Counted from the first letter of the stretch, positions 7,634-17,283 are shown. The stretch: DNA of 64,000 nucleotides from Vibrio ishigakensis (GCF_024347675.1 NZ_AP024881.1:1550001-1614000); one strand, 5' to 3'. Notes: generated by a model from the letters alone, not told the origin. Numbers and translations: made by a program.

Positions 7634-9168
7634 TACTTCTTCCCTATTCCATAATCGCGAAGCTTATTGGCGATAGAGGTATGCGAAACCTCCAAACGTT
7701 TTGCCAGTTTACGACTCGATGGAAATGCTTGATAGAGCTTATCCAGTACCGCTGATTCATGACGTTTCATGATCTGATCTAGCGAACCATCAAGGTCGAG
7801 TTTGGCTTCAAGGGCAGCAAAGCTTTCGAGATTTGGCAGGTGGAAATGATGTGCGCAAAGCTCATCACCGTCGAGCTCAGTTAAGGCACGCAAAACCGCA
7901 TTCTCAAACTCGCGGATATTACCTGGCCACGGATAGCTTGCTAGCGCCGGCAAAACATCATCGGCCAGCGAAGGCTTATCAATACCTAATTGGCTGGCGT
8001 ATTTCACAGAAAACATATCCAGCAGGGCTTCAATATCGGAGCTGCGCTCACGCAGTGGTGGGATCTTCAGATTAAGCACGTTCAATCTAAAGTAGAGGTC
8101 TTCACGAAAACTGCCCGACTCAATCAGTTGCTCCAATGTGTGTTTGGTAGAGGCGATAACGCGCACATTAACATGCACCTCTTCATCCTCACCTACACGT
8201 CTAAAGGTGCCGTCTTGTAAGAAGCGAAGCAGCTTACTTTGCAGTAGCGATGACATCTCACCGATCTCATCTAAAAATACTGTGCCGCCATCAGCGGTTT
8301 CAAAGATGCCCTTTGGCGACTTCTCTTGACCTGCACTTGGTGCCTGACCAAATAGCTCGGTCTCTGCCACATCATCTGGCATAGAGGCGCAGCTGAGGAC
8401 CAAGAACGGCTTAGTTGCTCGACTTGATCGAGCGTGGCATGCACGGGCTAGCATCTCTTTGCCTGTGCCGGTATCACCTTCAATCAGCAGTGGCTGATCC
8501 AGCATTGCCAGTTTTTTAGCCTGCGTGATCAATGCTTTATGACGATTAGACACCCCAACAAAGTGCTCAAAACCAAGCGGGTTATGATCTGCGAGTTGCT
8601 CATTGGCATTAAAATCTCCGTTAGCTTGACGCAATTGAATAACCATGGAAGCAAGGATTGGCTCCTGGGCTTCTACATCAAGGTAAACAGGGACGGCTTC
8701 GAGCTGATAATCGATACCTCGAATTACCACCTTCTGCTTTTCGCGCTGACGAGAATGCTCTCGCCACTGTTCGTAGTCAAACTTGGGTAGCAGCGAGCTT
8801 ATTGAGGTTTCAATCAAGGTTTCAGAGGCAAACAATTTATGGGCAGACTGGTTGGCCATGTCTACCTTGCCATTGGAGCCTACAGAGAGAAGCGGTTCAG
8901 AGAGGTTATTAAACAGTGCGGTTAGCTCAGTATTCTTGCGCTCAACCGGCATAAAAGGAATGCGTCTTACATCTTCAACGCCATCGATTCGGCGGATCTG
9001 CGCCATAATGTCGCGAAAAGATTCGAACTCTAGCTCTGGGAAGTTGAGATAGATAATGCCAACAGGGTCAATCTCTATGCCGCGCAAATCTATGTTTTGC
9101 GCGGTTAAGATATCAAGCAACTCTCGAGTCAGACCGATACGGTCTTCACACAGTACTTCTAAGCGCAC
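7633..9168 (-). CDS. tyrR: Transcriptional regulator TyrR
   Basis: A 511-residue regulator of aromatic amino acid genes. An N-terminal ACT domain (MRLEVLCEDRIGLTREL) is followed by a PAS-like region from about residue 80. A sigma54-type AAA+ domain comes next, with Walker A GDTGTGKEM, the ELFGQAPSAG segment and TVFLDEIGEM. The end is a Fis-type helix-turn-helix (SRKLAKRLEVSHTSIANKLRDYG). The ELFGQAP variant in place of GAFTGA fits TyrR, which works with sigma70. A TyrR box lies just upstream, indicating autoregulation. It is the first gene of the rimJ-HD-DUF2947-hydrolase run and follows ycjF, as in E. coli. Confidence 0.96.
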   Translation of the reverse strand: MRLEVLCEDRIGLTRELLDILTAQNIDLRGIEIDPVGIIYLNFPELEFESFRDIMAQIRRIDGVEDVRRIPFMPVERKNTELTALFNNLSEPLLSVGSNGKVDMANQSAHKLFASETLIETSISSLLPKFDYEQWREHSRQREKQKVVIRGIDYQLEAVPVYLDVEAQEPILASMVIQLRQANGDFNANEQLADHNPLGFEHFVGVSNRHKALITQAKKLAMLDQPLLIEGDTGTGKEMLARACHARSSRATKPFLVLSCASMPDDVAETELFGQAPSAGQEKSPKGIFETADGGTVFLDEIGEMSSLLQSKLLRFLQDGTFRRVGEDEEVHVNVRVIASTKHTLEQLIESGSFREDLYFRLNVLNLKIPPLRERSSDIEALLDMFSVKYASQLGIDKPSLADDVLPALASYPWPGNIREFENAVLRALTELDGDELCAHHFHLPNLESFAALEAKLDLDGSLDQIMKRHESAVLDKLYQAFPSSRKLAKRLEVSHTSIANKLRDYGIGKK

Positions 9169-9184
9169 GTAAATCTCTTTATGG

Positions 9185-9202
9185 TGTCTAATTATGTTTA
9201 CA
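9185..9202 (-). promoter_or_regulatory. TyrR box upstream of tyrR
   Basis: On the minus strand this reads TGTAAACATAATTAGACA. The consensus is TGTAAA-N6-TTTACA: the left half is perfect, the right half matches 4 of 6, and the key G and C at positions 2 and 17 are kept. It lies 17-34 bases before the tyrR start codon. This fits the known autorepression of tyrR in E. coli. Confidence 0.65.
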
Positions 9203-9249
9203 CCAGTTTCAAGTATACGCCCGCAAGCGTCAAGAGAATTGCGCTAAAG

Positions 9250-10299
9250 TCAGACTTTATCGTGCTTTTTTTGGATAGAAAGTTGTAAACGCTGTTTAAC
9301 ACTGCCCAAAATTCGATCACGAATATGCGACAGCTTGATACGATTATCCGTGGAAAACTCAATTGGGCGAACCAGCTCAGCCGCCTTAATACCCAATCGG
9401 GCAGTCAAAAGCCCTACACCCACGCCTTGTGCGGCGCGTGATGAAAGCTTTGCGGTCATGTCCATAGACAGAAAATCTATGCCGGCATCCAATACCAACT
9501 CACTGCCACCTGCGGCCGCCATATTGACAAAGATAGAACGTAGCAACTTGATGCGAGACCAATAGCCAAGCTCAACCCCATAGGCTTTAGAAATGGCACT
9601 GACCATAGCAAGGCTTCGCCACACCACCAGCGCCATATCCGCGATAGCAATTGGGCTGACCGCCACCATCACTGCCGCCTCTGACGAGTATTTGGCAACC
9701 AGTTTGCTGACTCTGGCGTCAATCGATGAAAGCACTGAATCTTCGTAGAGCTTAAACACATCTCTATCGCTGTGGGTAGCGTTTACACGCTCAACAAACT
9801 TGTCTCGTCCGCTCGCTTCAACGCCTTTATCGAACAGGCTCTTATTGATGGACTCACAAAACGGCAATGCCCTGCCGTGACCATTATCTTGTGCAATCGC
9901 TCGAGACTCTTCTTGGATCTCGGCTTGCCCTTTGAGCCTGCGAAGCTTGATTAGCTCTCTTGCCAGCGCAATAAAGCCTACGCTACTTATTGCAACGCAT
10001 AACGCCCCCCAAGACAGGGCTAAATAATCTTTACCTGTGAAGGCGCTGATAAAGGAGTCTATCAACTGCCACACCAACAAGGCAGAAAACACGCTGAGAA
10101 GAATTCGCCATTTCCAGCCACGTTTTTTAGGCTTCAGTGCTTTCTCTACATCGGTTTCTAGAGCCTGATCATCATCAAGGCTTATCGGCGCTTCTACAAC
10201 AAACTCTTGCTCAGAAAAAGTCTGCTTTTTATCGAGATCAGGTGCTTGATCATCAGGCTCACCCTGACTGAACACCTGCTTTTCTTTGTACTGATTCAA
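9250..10299 (-). CDS. ycjF: YcjF family membrane protein (DUF697/TIGR01620)
   Basis: A 349-residue protein with a long charged N-terminal region, two adjacent hydrophobic segments near residues 65-115 and a C-terminal DUF697-like region rich in small residues (KYSSEAAVMVAVSPIAIADMALV). This matches YcjF of E. coli, whose gene also lies between ycjX and tyrR; both are linked to the phage-shock/envelope stress regulon. The start appears to be TTG, preceded by GAGG 7 bases upstream inside the last codons of ycjX; no ATG is suitably placed. Its molecular role is unknown. Confidence 0.85.
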   Translation of the reverse strand: MNQYKEKQVFSQGEPDDQAPDLDKKQTFSEQEFVVEAPISLDDDQALETDVEKALKPKKRGWKWRILLSVFSALLVWQLIDSFISAFTGKDYLALSWGALCVAISSVGFIALARELIKLRRLKGQAEIQEESRAIAQDNGHGRALPFCESINKSLFDKGVEASGRDKFVERVNATHSDRDVFKLYEDSVLSSIDARVSKLVAKYSSEAAVMVAVSPIAIADMALVVWRSLAMVSAISKAYGVELGYWSRIKLLRSIFVNMAAAGGSELVLDAGIDFLSMDMTAKLSSRAAQGVGVGLLTARLGIKAAELVRPIEFSTDNRIKLSHIRDRILGSVKQRLQLSIQKKHDKV

Positions 10300-10303
10300 A
10301 TGA

Positions 10304-11671
10304 CTACCTCAATTTATCGCTTAGTAGGAATTGAAGTGCCTTATCCATGGCGATATGTGGCAGTGCTTGTGACTCCACATAATGCTTTGGCTGAAAACTG
10401 CTGAACTCAAAGCCAGAGTGTTGCCAGAAATCCGCTTTAGGCAAGGTGGCTGGCACCTCACCCGGATAGAGGGTGATTCTCTCACCACCGATGAGTGTGC
10501 CACTTATCGCCGGTTGCGCCTTGCCTTTGCTCTCTACATAGCCGGCGTCGGTCGCGGCAATCGAGGCCACCGGCAGACACTCCATTTTTACGTTCTCAAA
10601 CGAGACGTATTGCCACACTGGCTGAACTAGGTGTCTCAGCAGCATAGTGAGATTACTGTGTTGATCTGGCGTTACATGGTCGGCTTTGGTAGCAGCGAAC
10701 AACAGTTTATCGGTGCGTGGCGAGAAGATCCGGCGCAGGATAGAGTTACTACCATAGCTAAAGCTCTTCATGATCTCGGACAGCGCCAACTGCATATCAC
10801 TAAATGCGTGTGAGCCTTGGTTTAACGATGAAAGCACATCCACCAGCACGATTTGACGGTCAAACTCGGCAAAATAGCGTTTATAAAAAGGCTTAATCAC
10901 CTGATTTTGATACTCTTTATATCGCTTATGCAGCAGCGACAAAGCCGAGCCTTTAAGGGGTTTATCTTCTCCCACATAAGGGAAAAACAGCAGTACCGGC
11001 GCTTCTGCAAGCTCTCCAGGCAGCACAAAGCGTCCCGGCTGAATATGGTGATAGCCCTTCTGCTTTAGAAGCTGAAGCAGCTCAGTGTATTCTCGAGAGA
11101 GCTGATTAACAAGCTTGTCGTCTTGCTCTTGATTCAGGCTAAGATCAACCACTCTACCGAGCCATTCTTTCGCCTCAGGCAAAGCTATCTGCTCAAGCCG
11201 TCTTATCTGACTTTCAGACCAAGTAGCGTAATCCATCTCTAGCATAGGAAGGTCGAGGAGCCACTCCCCAGGATAATCAACCAGATCTAAATAAAGAGTG
11301 GAGCTGCTAGAGAGCAGCTTTCGAGCGCGACTTTTAGGCTGATACTTGATGGCCAAGCGAATTTCGCTTACATCACGGGTTGGCTCTGGCCATGTTGGAG
11401 GCTCGCTTGAAAGCGCCTCGATACTGGCATCAAGGTTGAACCTTGGGGTTAATAAGCTTTTTTGAGGAACACGCCTTGCACCGAGCAGCCTCCCTTGCTC
11501 GGCAACATCGAGCAGTGGCAGGTTATCGTCGGTAGCGCTTGAGATAAGCTGATTTACAAATGAGGTGATAAACGCAGTCTTACCTGCGCGCGAAAGTCCC
11601 GTCACCCCTATTCTTACATGGGCGTCGAGACCTCGATTGATCAGTTCTTTAGTGTGTTTCGTTATCTTCAT
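10304..11671 (-). CDS. ycjX: YcjX family GTP-binding protein (DUF463)
   Basis: A 455-residue P-loop protein with Walker A GLSRAGKTAFIT near residue 25 and a DYPGEW segment that likely serves as the switch/Walker B region. The family is YcjX/DUF463, a stress-linked nucleotide-binding protein often encoded with phage-shock genes. Structural work on a Shewanella homologue supports GDP binding. I chose ATG 11671, with GGAG 6 bases upstream, over the TTG at 11683. The next gene, ycjF, starts 4 bases after its stop, so the two form an operon. Confidence 0.9.
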   Translation of the reverse strand: MKITKHTKELINRGLDAHVRIGVTGLSRAGKTAFITSFVNQLISSATDDNLPLLDVAEQGRLLGARRVPQKSLLTPRFNLDASIEALSSEPPTWPEPTRDVSEIRLAIKYQPKSRARKLLSSSSTLYLDLVDYPGEWLLDLPMLEMDYATWSESQIRRLEQIALPEAKEWLGRVVDLSLNQEQDDKLVNQLSREYTELLQLLKQKGYHHIQPGRFVLPGELAEAPVLLFFPYVGEDKPLKGSALSLLHKRYKEYQNQVIKPFYKRYFAEFDRQIVLVDVLSSLNQGSHAFSDMQLALSEIMKSFSYGSNSILRRIFSPRTDKLLFAATKADHVTPDQHSNLTMLLRHLVQPVWQYVSFENVKMECLPVASIAATDAGYVESKGKAQPAISGTLIGGERITLYPGEVPATLPKADFWQHSGFEFSSFQPKHYVESQALPHIAMDKALQFLLSDKLR

Positions 11672-11732
11672 ATTTCTCTCCAACCACTAAAATATCACGA
11701 TATTTCGCGTCGGAGGCGAAGATTACAAAGAT

Positions 11733-11918
11733 TTAATCATCCACAATCAGCTTGTAGATAACGAACAGCGCCAACTCTAGAAGCGCGGTTAGCGCTAGCG
11801 TGATGGTAATGTACTTCTCTTCGAAGATAGAAATACCTTGCAGAATAAGGTCATAAGCGAACACACCACCGATGAGTACTGCAATAATGATTTGTAGGAT
11901 TTGAATAAAACGCGGCAT
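11733..11918 (-). CDS. Small two-helix membrane protein, unknown
   Basis: A 61-residue protein with two hydrophobic helices (IQILQIIIAVLIGGVFAYDLIL and ITLALTALLELALFVIYKL) joined by a short acidic loop. The ATG at 11918 has GGGGA about 6 bases upstream. It is 61 bases upstream of ycjX on the same strand, where psp genes occur in related genomes, so a role in envelope stress is possible. I do not recognise the family; it does not look like PspB, PspC or PspG. Confidence 0.62.
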   Translation of the reverse strand: MPRFIQILQIIIAVLIGGVFAYDLILQGISIFEEKYITITLALTALLELALFVIYKLIVDD

Positions 11919-11982
11919 CAACTTCCCCTGTAGTCCGATATAAATAGAGCTGCTACTACACTAGCCCCATATTACTGAAAAT

Positions 11983-12013
11983 TAAAGAAAAAGAGCGACG
12001 AGTGTCGCTCTTT
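11983..12013 (-). terminator. Rho-independent terminator after fumarase
   Basis: The stem AAGAGCGAC/GTCGCTCTT with a 4-base loop is followed on the minus strand by a T-rich run. It lies just after the fumarase stop codon. Confidence 0.8.
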
Positions 12014-12019
12014 TAACCG

Positions 12020-13540
12020 TTACGCTTCATCCAGTTGCGCAATATTCACTTTCCAAGTGTCAGGACCAATTTGGTGAGCATTGGCACCGCTTGAGTCTAC
12101 CGCCACCGTGACTGGCATATCCTCTACATCAAACTCGTAGATGGCTTCCATACCCAGTTCTTCGAATGCAACTACCTTGGCACTCTTAATCGCCTTCGAA
12201 ACGAGGTAAGCCGCGCCACCTACAGCCATTAGATACACAGACTTGTGCTTCTTAATTAGATCAACCGTCTGCTCACCACGCTCCGCTTTACCTATCATGC
12301 CAGCAATGCCGGTCTCCGAAAGCATCATGTCGGTGAACTTATCCATGCGGGTTGAAGTCGTTGGACCCGCTGGACCTACGGCTTCATCGCCAACCGCATC
12401 TACAGGACCCACGTAGTAGATAAACTTGCCGTTGAAATCCACACCTTCTGGCAGGCCTTCACCGCTCTCGAGTAGTTGCTGAATACGTTTATGCGCTGCA
12501 TCACGGCCGGTCAGCATCTTGCCAGACAGAAGTAATGTTTCACCTGTCTTCCAGGTTTCGATATCCGCTTGAGTCACCTCATCTAGGTTTACACGGCGCG
12601 CTTTATCGCCCGCATCCCATGAGATCTCTGGCCAATCTTCAAGCTTAGGCGCTTTCAGATCTGCAGGCCCTGAACCATCTAGAGTGAAGTGTACGTGACG
12701 CGTGGCGGCACAGTTAGGGATCATGCACACTGGCTTGGAAGCTGCGTGAGTAGGTGCGGTTTTGATTTTAACATCAAGTACTGTGGTTAGGCCGCCAAGG
12801 CCCTGTGCACCGATACCCGTTTTGTTGGCACGCTCGAAGATCTCAAGACGAAGCTTCTCTTCAGTCGTTTCAGCGCCGCGCGCTTTAAGCTCGTGGATAT
12901 CCACCGACTCCATCAAAGACTCTTTTGCCAGTACCGCGGCTTTCTCAGCGGTGCCCCCGATGCCTATACCTAGCATGCCCGGTGGACACCAGCCTGCGCC
13001 CATAGTTGGTAGCGTCTTCTCTACCCACTCGGCGATGTCATCAGATGGGTTTAGCATCACCATCTTGGCCTTGTTCTCAGAGCCGCCGCCTTTAGCTGCA
13101 ATCTGAATCTCAACCTTGTCACCCGGGACCATGTTGATATGAACCACAGATGGGGTGTTGTCTTTACTGTTGGTGCGTTTACCTGCAGGGTCTAGCAGGA
13201 TAGATGCACGCAGTGGGTTATCTGGGTTGGTGTATGCACGACGAACCCCTTCGTCGATCATCTCTTGTACCGTCATATCGGTGGCGTCCCATTGCACAGC
13301 CATACCGATATTAACGAAACAGGTAACAATACCCGTATCTTGGCAGATAGGACGGTGCCCTTCTGCTGACATGCGCGAGTTGATAAGGATCTGTGCGATA
13401 GCATCCTTAGCTGCGCTGCTTTGCTCTGCGTGATACGCCTTTTCAAGCGCTTGAACAAAATCTAGAGGGTGATAATAGGAGATATATTGAAGTGCGTCCG
13501 CGACGCTATCGATAACGTCTTGCTTACGAATAACAGTCAT
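12020..13540 (-). CDS. fumA: Fumarate hydratase, class I (iron-sulfur, FumA type)
   Basis: A 506-residue class I fumarase that interconverts fumarate and malate in the citric acid cycle using a 4Fe-4S cluster. The three cluster cysteines are visible in CQDTG, GWCPPG and PNCAATRHVHF. The length and fused alpha-beta arrangement match the FumA/FumB form rather than two-subunit fumarases. ATG 13540 is chosen because AAGGGG lies about 9 bases upstream and the N-terminus then reads MTVIRKQDV; a 22-codon upstream extension is not supported. It is divergent from pabB. Confidence 0.94.
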   Translation of the reverse strand: MTVIRKQDVIDSVADALQYISYYHPLDFVQALEKAYHAEQSSAAKDAIAQILINSRMSAEGHRPICQDTGIVTCFVNIGMAVQWDATDMTVQEMIDEGVRRAYTNPDNPLRASILLDPAGKRTNSKDNTPSVVHINMVPGDKVEIQIAAKGGGSENKAKMVMLNPSDDIAEWVEKTLPTMGAGWCPPGMLGIGIGGTAEKAAVLAKESLMESVDIHELKARGAETTEEKLRLEIFERANKTGIGAQGLGGLTTVLDVKIKTAPTHAASKPVCMIPNCAATRHVHFTLDGSGPADLKAPKLEDWPEISWDAGDKARRVNLDEVTQADIETWKTGETLLLSGKMLTGRDAAHKRIQQLLESGEGLPEGVDFNGKFIYYVGPVDAVGDEAVGPAGPTTSTRMDKFTDMMLSETGIAGMIGKAERGEQTVDLIKKHKSVYLMAVGGAAYLVSKAIKSAKVVAFEELGMEAIYEFDVEDMPVTVAVDSSGANAHQIGPDTWKVNIAQLDEA

Positions 13541-13701
13541 TCGTAGTGCCCCTTTTAGTGACAGTCTGATTCCAGTGGTTGTAATGGCGCGGGTCAATAA
13601 CCACAACGCTCTAACTTTTTATGCAAACTATGATACCCTTGTCGCGATTCTCAAACCAGACACACCATATCGGTGTTGTCACAATTCGTACAAATTGATT
13701 C

Positions 13702-15042
13702 ATGTTTGTTCACAAACCGCAAATTACTCCCGTAACTTATAAGCAAAACCTTGCTCATACCCTATTTGAAACCTGCCATCATCAGCCGTGGGCGATACTA
13801 CTGAGCTCTGCAAATAGCGTTCATCCCAATAGTCGTTACGATATTGTTGCGCTAAACCCAATAGTCACAGTGGAAACCACAGGAGATACCAGCAAGGTCT
13901 CCATAAATGGTCAGGTTAGCCAAACAAGGCAGGAGCCCTTTGCCTTAATCCGCGAACTGCAACATGAATATCTGCCCTACTCACCTGAGCTTGAAAATGT
14001 GCCGTTTTGCGGGGGTTGGCTCGGTTATTTTGGCTACGACCTAGGTCGCCAGATTGAGAACATACCAGAGCTGGCCGAGCATGATATCCATGCGCCAGAC
14101 CTTGCTCTTGGCTTGTATCACAGTGCCTTGATTGTGGACCACAAACTCAAGTCAGCCTATTGGGTGGGCGAGGTTCAAACCCCAACCACAGAGGCATCTA
14201 GTAAAGGTTCGTTCAGACTTGCCTCAGATTGGCACGCCAACATGACCCAAGCTGAATACACGCACAAGTTTAATCAGGTGCAAGAGTACCTTCTCTCGGG
14301 CGACTGCTATCAGATCAATCTTGCCCAGCGCTTTAGTGCACAATTTGAGGGTGACGAATGGCAGGCCTATAAGACCCTTGAAAGTGCTAACGTCGCGCCA
14401 TTTTCAGCGTTTGTTCGACTGCCTGAGCACGCGGTTTTGAGTATCTCTCCAGAGCGCTTCTTGCAGTGCCACAGCGATAAAGTAGAAACCAAGCCAATCA
14501 AGGGCACACGCCCTCGCTTTGCAGACCCTAAGCTGGATGCCGAGCAGATTAGTGACCTTAAAACCGCGCCTAAGGATCAGGCTGAAAACCTAATGATCGT
14601 CGATTTACTCAGAAACGATATTGGCCGCGTCTGCGCGCCGGGTAGCGTTAAAGTACCTAACCTATTTGATGTGGAGAGCTTTCCTGCCGTGCATCACTTG
14701 GTGAGCACCATTACCGGTGATCTAGATAATAAGCACGATGTGTATGATTTGCTTCGTGCCTGCTTCCCTGGAGGCTCTATTACTGGAGCGCCAAAGGTGC
14801 GTGCAATGCAGATCATTGAAGAGCTAGAGCCGCACAGGCGCAACGTCTATTGCGGTAGCATTGGTTATATCAGTCGCTGCGGCAATATGGATACCAGCAT
14901 TACTATACGCACCCTTATTACTCAGCAGGACTCCATCTATGCTTGGGCCGGCGGTGGGCTAGTCGCAGACAGTGTTGCTGAGGATGAATATCAAGAAACA
15001 TTGGATAAACTGGGTAAGATTCTGCCAATATTAAAAAACTAG
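13702..15042 (+). CDS. pabB: Aminodeoxychorismate synthase component I
   Basis: A 446-residue chorismate-utilising enzyme that, with the glutamine amidotransferase PabA, makes 4-amino-4-deoxychorismate for folate synthesis. The PIKGTRPR motif contains the Lys that distinguishes PabB from anthranilate synthase TrpE, where Ala is usual. The C-terminal catalytic signature FPGGSITGAPK and IIEELEPHRRNVYCGSIGY are present. The CoA pyrophosphatase gene follows after about 21 bases, giving a likely two-gene operon. PabA is not in the window. Confidence 0.94.
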   Translation: MFVHKPQITPVTYKQNLAHTLFETCHHQPWAILLSSANSVHPNSRYDIVALNPIVTVETTGDTSKVSINGQVSQTRQEPFALIRELQHEYLPYSPELENVPFCGGWLGYFGYDLGRQIENIPELAEHDIHAPDLALGLYHSALIVDHKLKSAYWVGEVQTPTTEASSKGSFRLASDWHANMTQAEYTHKFNQVQEYLLSGDCYQINLAQRFSAQFEGDEWQAYKTLESANVAPFSAFVRLPEHAVLSISPERFLQCHSDKVETKPIKGTRPRFADPKLDAEQISDLKTAPKDQAENLMIVDLLRNDIGRVCAPGSVKVPNLFDVESFPAVHHLVSTITGDLDNKHDVYDLLRACFPGGSITGAPKVRAMQIIEELEPHRRNVYCGSIGYISRCGNMDTSITIRTLITQQDSIYAWAGGGLVADSVAEDEYQETLDKLGKILPILKN

Positions 15043-15063
15043 TTTTCTTCACAGGGATAGGAT

Positions 15064-15651
15064 GTGAATCGCGAGCAATTCTTAAATCGTTTTACCTTTT
15101 CGCCAACAAGGGCTTATGACAGCAAGAGTCTCGAGCGTATTCTCCCTGTAAATCCTGACAGCTTAAGACCTGCCGCTGTGCTCATCGCCTTGGTCGACAG
15201 AGGCGATTCACTGCATGTTCTACTTACCAAGCGAGCCGAGCATCTCAAACATCATCCGGGCCAGGTAAGTTTCCCCGGTGGAAAATATGAAGAGAGCGAT
15301 AAAGATCTGAGCTTTACCGCAGTGCGCGAAGCGTGTGAAGAGGTTGGGTTAAAAGAAGAACAAATCACGGTTGTTGGCGAGCTCCCTGCTCTTCCCACTA
15401 TCAGTAAATTCGCTGTTACTCCCTTTATCGCCTTTGTGGATGCCGATTACTCCATAGAACTGGATGACAACGAGGTCGCTGAGGCCTTTGAAGTACCCGC
15501 AAGCTTTTTGTTTTCCCGGGAAAACATCTTCGAGAGTCAGTTCGAGCTCAAACATAGCCGACACAAGATCTTCGCTATTCCTTATCAAAAACACTTTATC
15601 TGGGGGGTAACGGCGCAGATTATTGATGCTATGGGGCGCCAACTTGCTTGA
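15064..15651 (+). CDS. nudL: Nudix CoA pyrophosphatase (NudL/YeaB)
   Basis: A 195-residue Nudix hydrolase that likely cleaves coenzyme A to phosphopantetheine and 3',5'-ADP. The CoA-specific motif LLTKRAEHLKHHPGQVSFPGG precedes the Nudix box GGKYEESDKDLSFTAVREAC-EEVGL. The start is GTG with AGGGA upstream; the nearby ATG two bases earlier is out of frame and stops at once. pabB and nudL (yeaB) are also neighbours in E. coli, which supports both calls. Confidence 0.9.
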   Translation: MNREQFLNRFTFSPTRAYDSKSLERILPVNPDSLRPAAVLIALVDRGDSLHVLLTKRAEHLKHHPGQVSFPGGKYEESDKDLSFTAVREACEEVGLKEEQITVVGELPALPTISKFAVTPFIAFVDADYSIELDDNEVAEAFEVPASFLFSRENIFESQFELKHSRHKIFAIPYQKHFIWGVTAQIIDAMGRQLA

Positions 15652-15698
15652 ATAACCACCGCTTGTTGAAAAAACCTCAGTAAATCGTCACTCTCCAC

Positions 15699-15726
15699 TT
15701 GATGCAAAAGATTTGCTAAGTAAACT
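15699..15726 (+). promoter_or_regulatory. Candidate sigma70 promoter for asnS
   Basis: TTGATG and TAAACT are separated by 16 bases and would start transcription near 15733, leaving a leader of about 65 bases before asnS. This is motif recognition only. Confidence 0.45.
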
Positions 15727-15798
15727 GAGAAGTTCAATCTAATTCTTATTTTCTTAGTAGGGTCTTTTGACCTATCACCCATTGGAGATTGATATCTA

Positions 15799-17199
15799 AT
15801 GACTTACGCGCCTGTAAAAGACGTACTTGGCGGCAAACTAGCGACTGACAGTGAAGTAACTGTTCGTGGCTGGATCCGTTCACGTCGTGATTCCAAAGCT
15901 GGAATCTCTTTCCTTGCCATCTATGACGGCTCTTGTTTCGACCCGATTCAGGCCGTGGTCCCAAATAATCTTAATAATTACGAAGACGAAGTACTTAAGC
16001 TGACTACCGGCTGCTCTGTTGAAGTAACAGGTAAGATTGTTGAATCTCCTGCTAAGGGTCAAGATTTTGAACTAGCTGCAACCGAAGTTAAGGTTGTTGG
16101 CTGGGTTGAAGACGCAGAAACCTACCCTATGGCAAAGACTCGCCACTCTATCGAGTACTTGCGTGAGGTTGCGCACCTGCGTCCTCGTACTAACGTTATC
16201 GGCGCGGTTGCTCGCGTACGTAACTGCCTGTCTCAAGCGATCCACCGCTTCTACCACGAGCAAGGTTACTTCTGGGTATCTGCTCCGCTTATCACTGCAT
16301 CTGATGCAGAAGGCGCAGGTGAAATGTTCCGCGTATCTACTCTAGATATGGAAAACCTACCTCGCACTGAAAAAGGCAACGTAGATTTTAACGAAGACTT
16401 CTTCGGCAAAGAGACCTTCCTAACGGTATCTGGCCAACTTAACGCTGAAGCTTATGCGTGTGCACTAAGCAAGGTATACACCTTCGGTCCTACGTTCCGC
16501 GCTGAAAACTCAAACACCAGCCGTCACCTAGCGGAATTCTGGATGGTTGAGCCTGAAGTAGCATTTGCTGACCTAGAAGATATCGCTAAGCTGTCTGAAG
16601 ACATGCTGAAGTACGTATTCAAAGCAGTATTGGCTGAGTGCCGTGACGACCTTGAGTTCTTCGCACAGCGTATCGACAAGCAAGCAATCACTCGTCTAGA
16701 GCAGTTCGTATCTTCTGACTTTGCACAGGTTGATTACACTGACGCAATCCAAATCCTTCTGGATTCTGGTCGTGAGTTCGAATTCCCAGTTGAATGGGGT
16801 ATCGATATGTCTTCTGAGCACGAGCGTTACCTAGCTGAAGAGCACTTCAAAGCACCAGTAATCGTGAAGAACTACCCGAAAGACATCAAGGCATTCTACA
16901 TGCGTTCTAACGACGATGGTAAAACGGTTGCTGCGATGGACGTTCTTGCTCCGGGCATCGGTGAAATCATCGGTGGTGCTCAACGTGAAGAGCGCCTAGA
17001 TGTTCTAGATGCGCGTATGCGTGAGATGGGCATCGACCCTGAGCACATGAGCTGGTATCGCGACCTACGTAAATACGGCACAGTGCCACATGCTGGTTTC
17101 GGTCTGGGCTTCGAGCGTCTAGTATCTTACGTAACTGGTATGGGCAACGTACGTGACGTTATCCCATTCCCACGTACGCCACGTAGCGCAAACTTCTAA
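15799..17199 (+). CDS. asnS: Asparagine-tRNA ligase
   Basis: A 466-residue class II aminoacyl-tRNA synthetase that charges tRNA-Asn. The N-terminal OB-fold ([20 protein letters not shown]) binds the anticodon. Class II motif 2 ([20 protein letters not shown]) and motif 3 ([10 protein letters not shown]) are intact. The length equals that of E. coli AsnS. A strong terminator follows, then aspC; in E. coli ompF lies between the two genes and is absent here. Confidence 0.97.
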   Translation: MTYAPVKDVLGGKLATDSEVTVRGWIRSRRDSKAGISFLAIYDGSCFDPIQAVVPNNLNNYEDEVLKLTTGCSVEVTGKIVESPAKGQDFELAATEVKVVGWVEDAETYPMAKTRHSIEYLREVAHLRPRTNVIGAVARVRNCLSQAIHRFYHEQGYFWVSAPLITASDAEGAGEMFRVSTLDMENLPRTEKGNVDFNEDFFGKETFLTVSGQLNAEAYACALSKVYTFGPTFRAENSNTSRHLAEFWMVEPEVAFADLEDIAKLSEDMLKYVFKAVLAECRDDLEFFAQRIDKQAITRLEQFVSSDFAQVDYTDAIQILLDSGREFEFPVEWGIDMSSEHERYLAEEHFKAPVIVKNYPKDIKAFYMRSNDDGKTVAAMDVLAPGIGEIIGGAQREERLDVLDARMREMGIDPEHMSWYRDLRKYGTVPHAGFGLGFERLVSYVTGMGNVRDVIPFPRTPRSANF

Positions 17200-17216
17200 A
17201 AAAGAAGAGTTAACTG

Positions 17217-17244
17217 AAAACCGCCTATCTAGGCGGTTTTTTTA
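17217..17244 (+). terminator. Rho-independent terminator after asnS
   Basis: AACCGCCTA/TAGGCGGTT forms a compact hairpin followed by a run of seven T. Confidence 0.9.
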
Positions 17245-17283
17245 TATCTTAACTCCCGATAATCAATGGAATATCGATAGGTA

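Noticed and set aside
12762-13106. 114-codon frame opposite fumarase
   Set aside because: It is antisense to a conserved enzyme and has no ribosome site or family resemblance.
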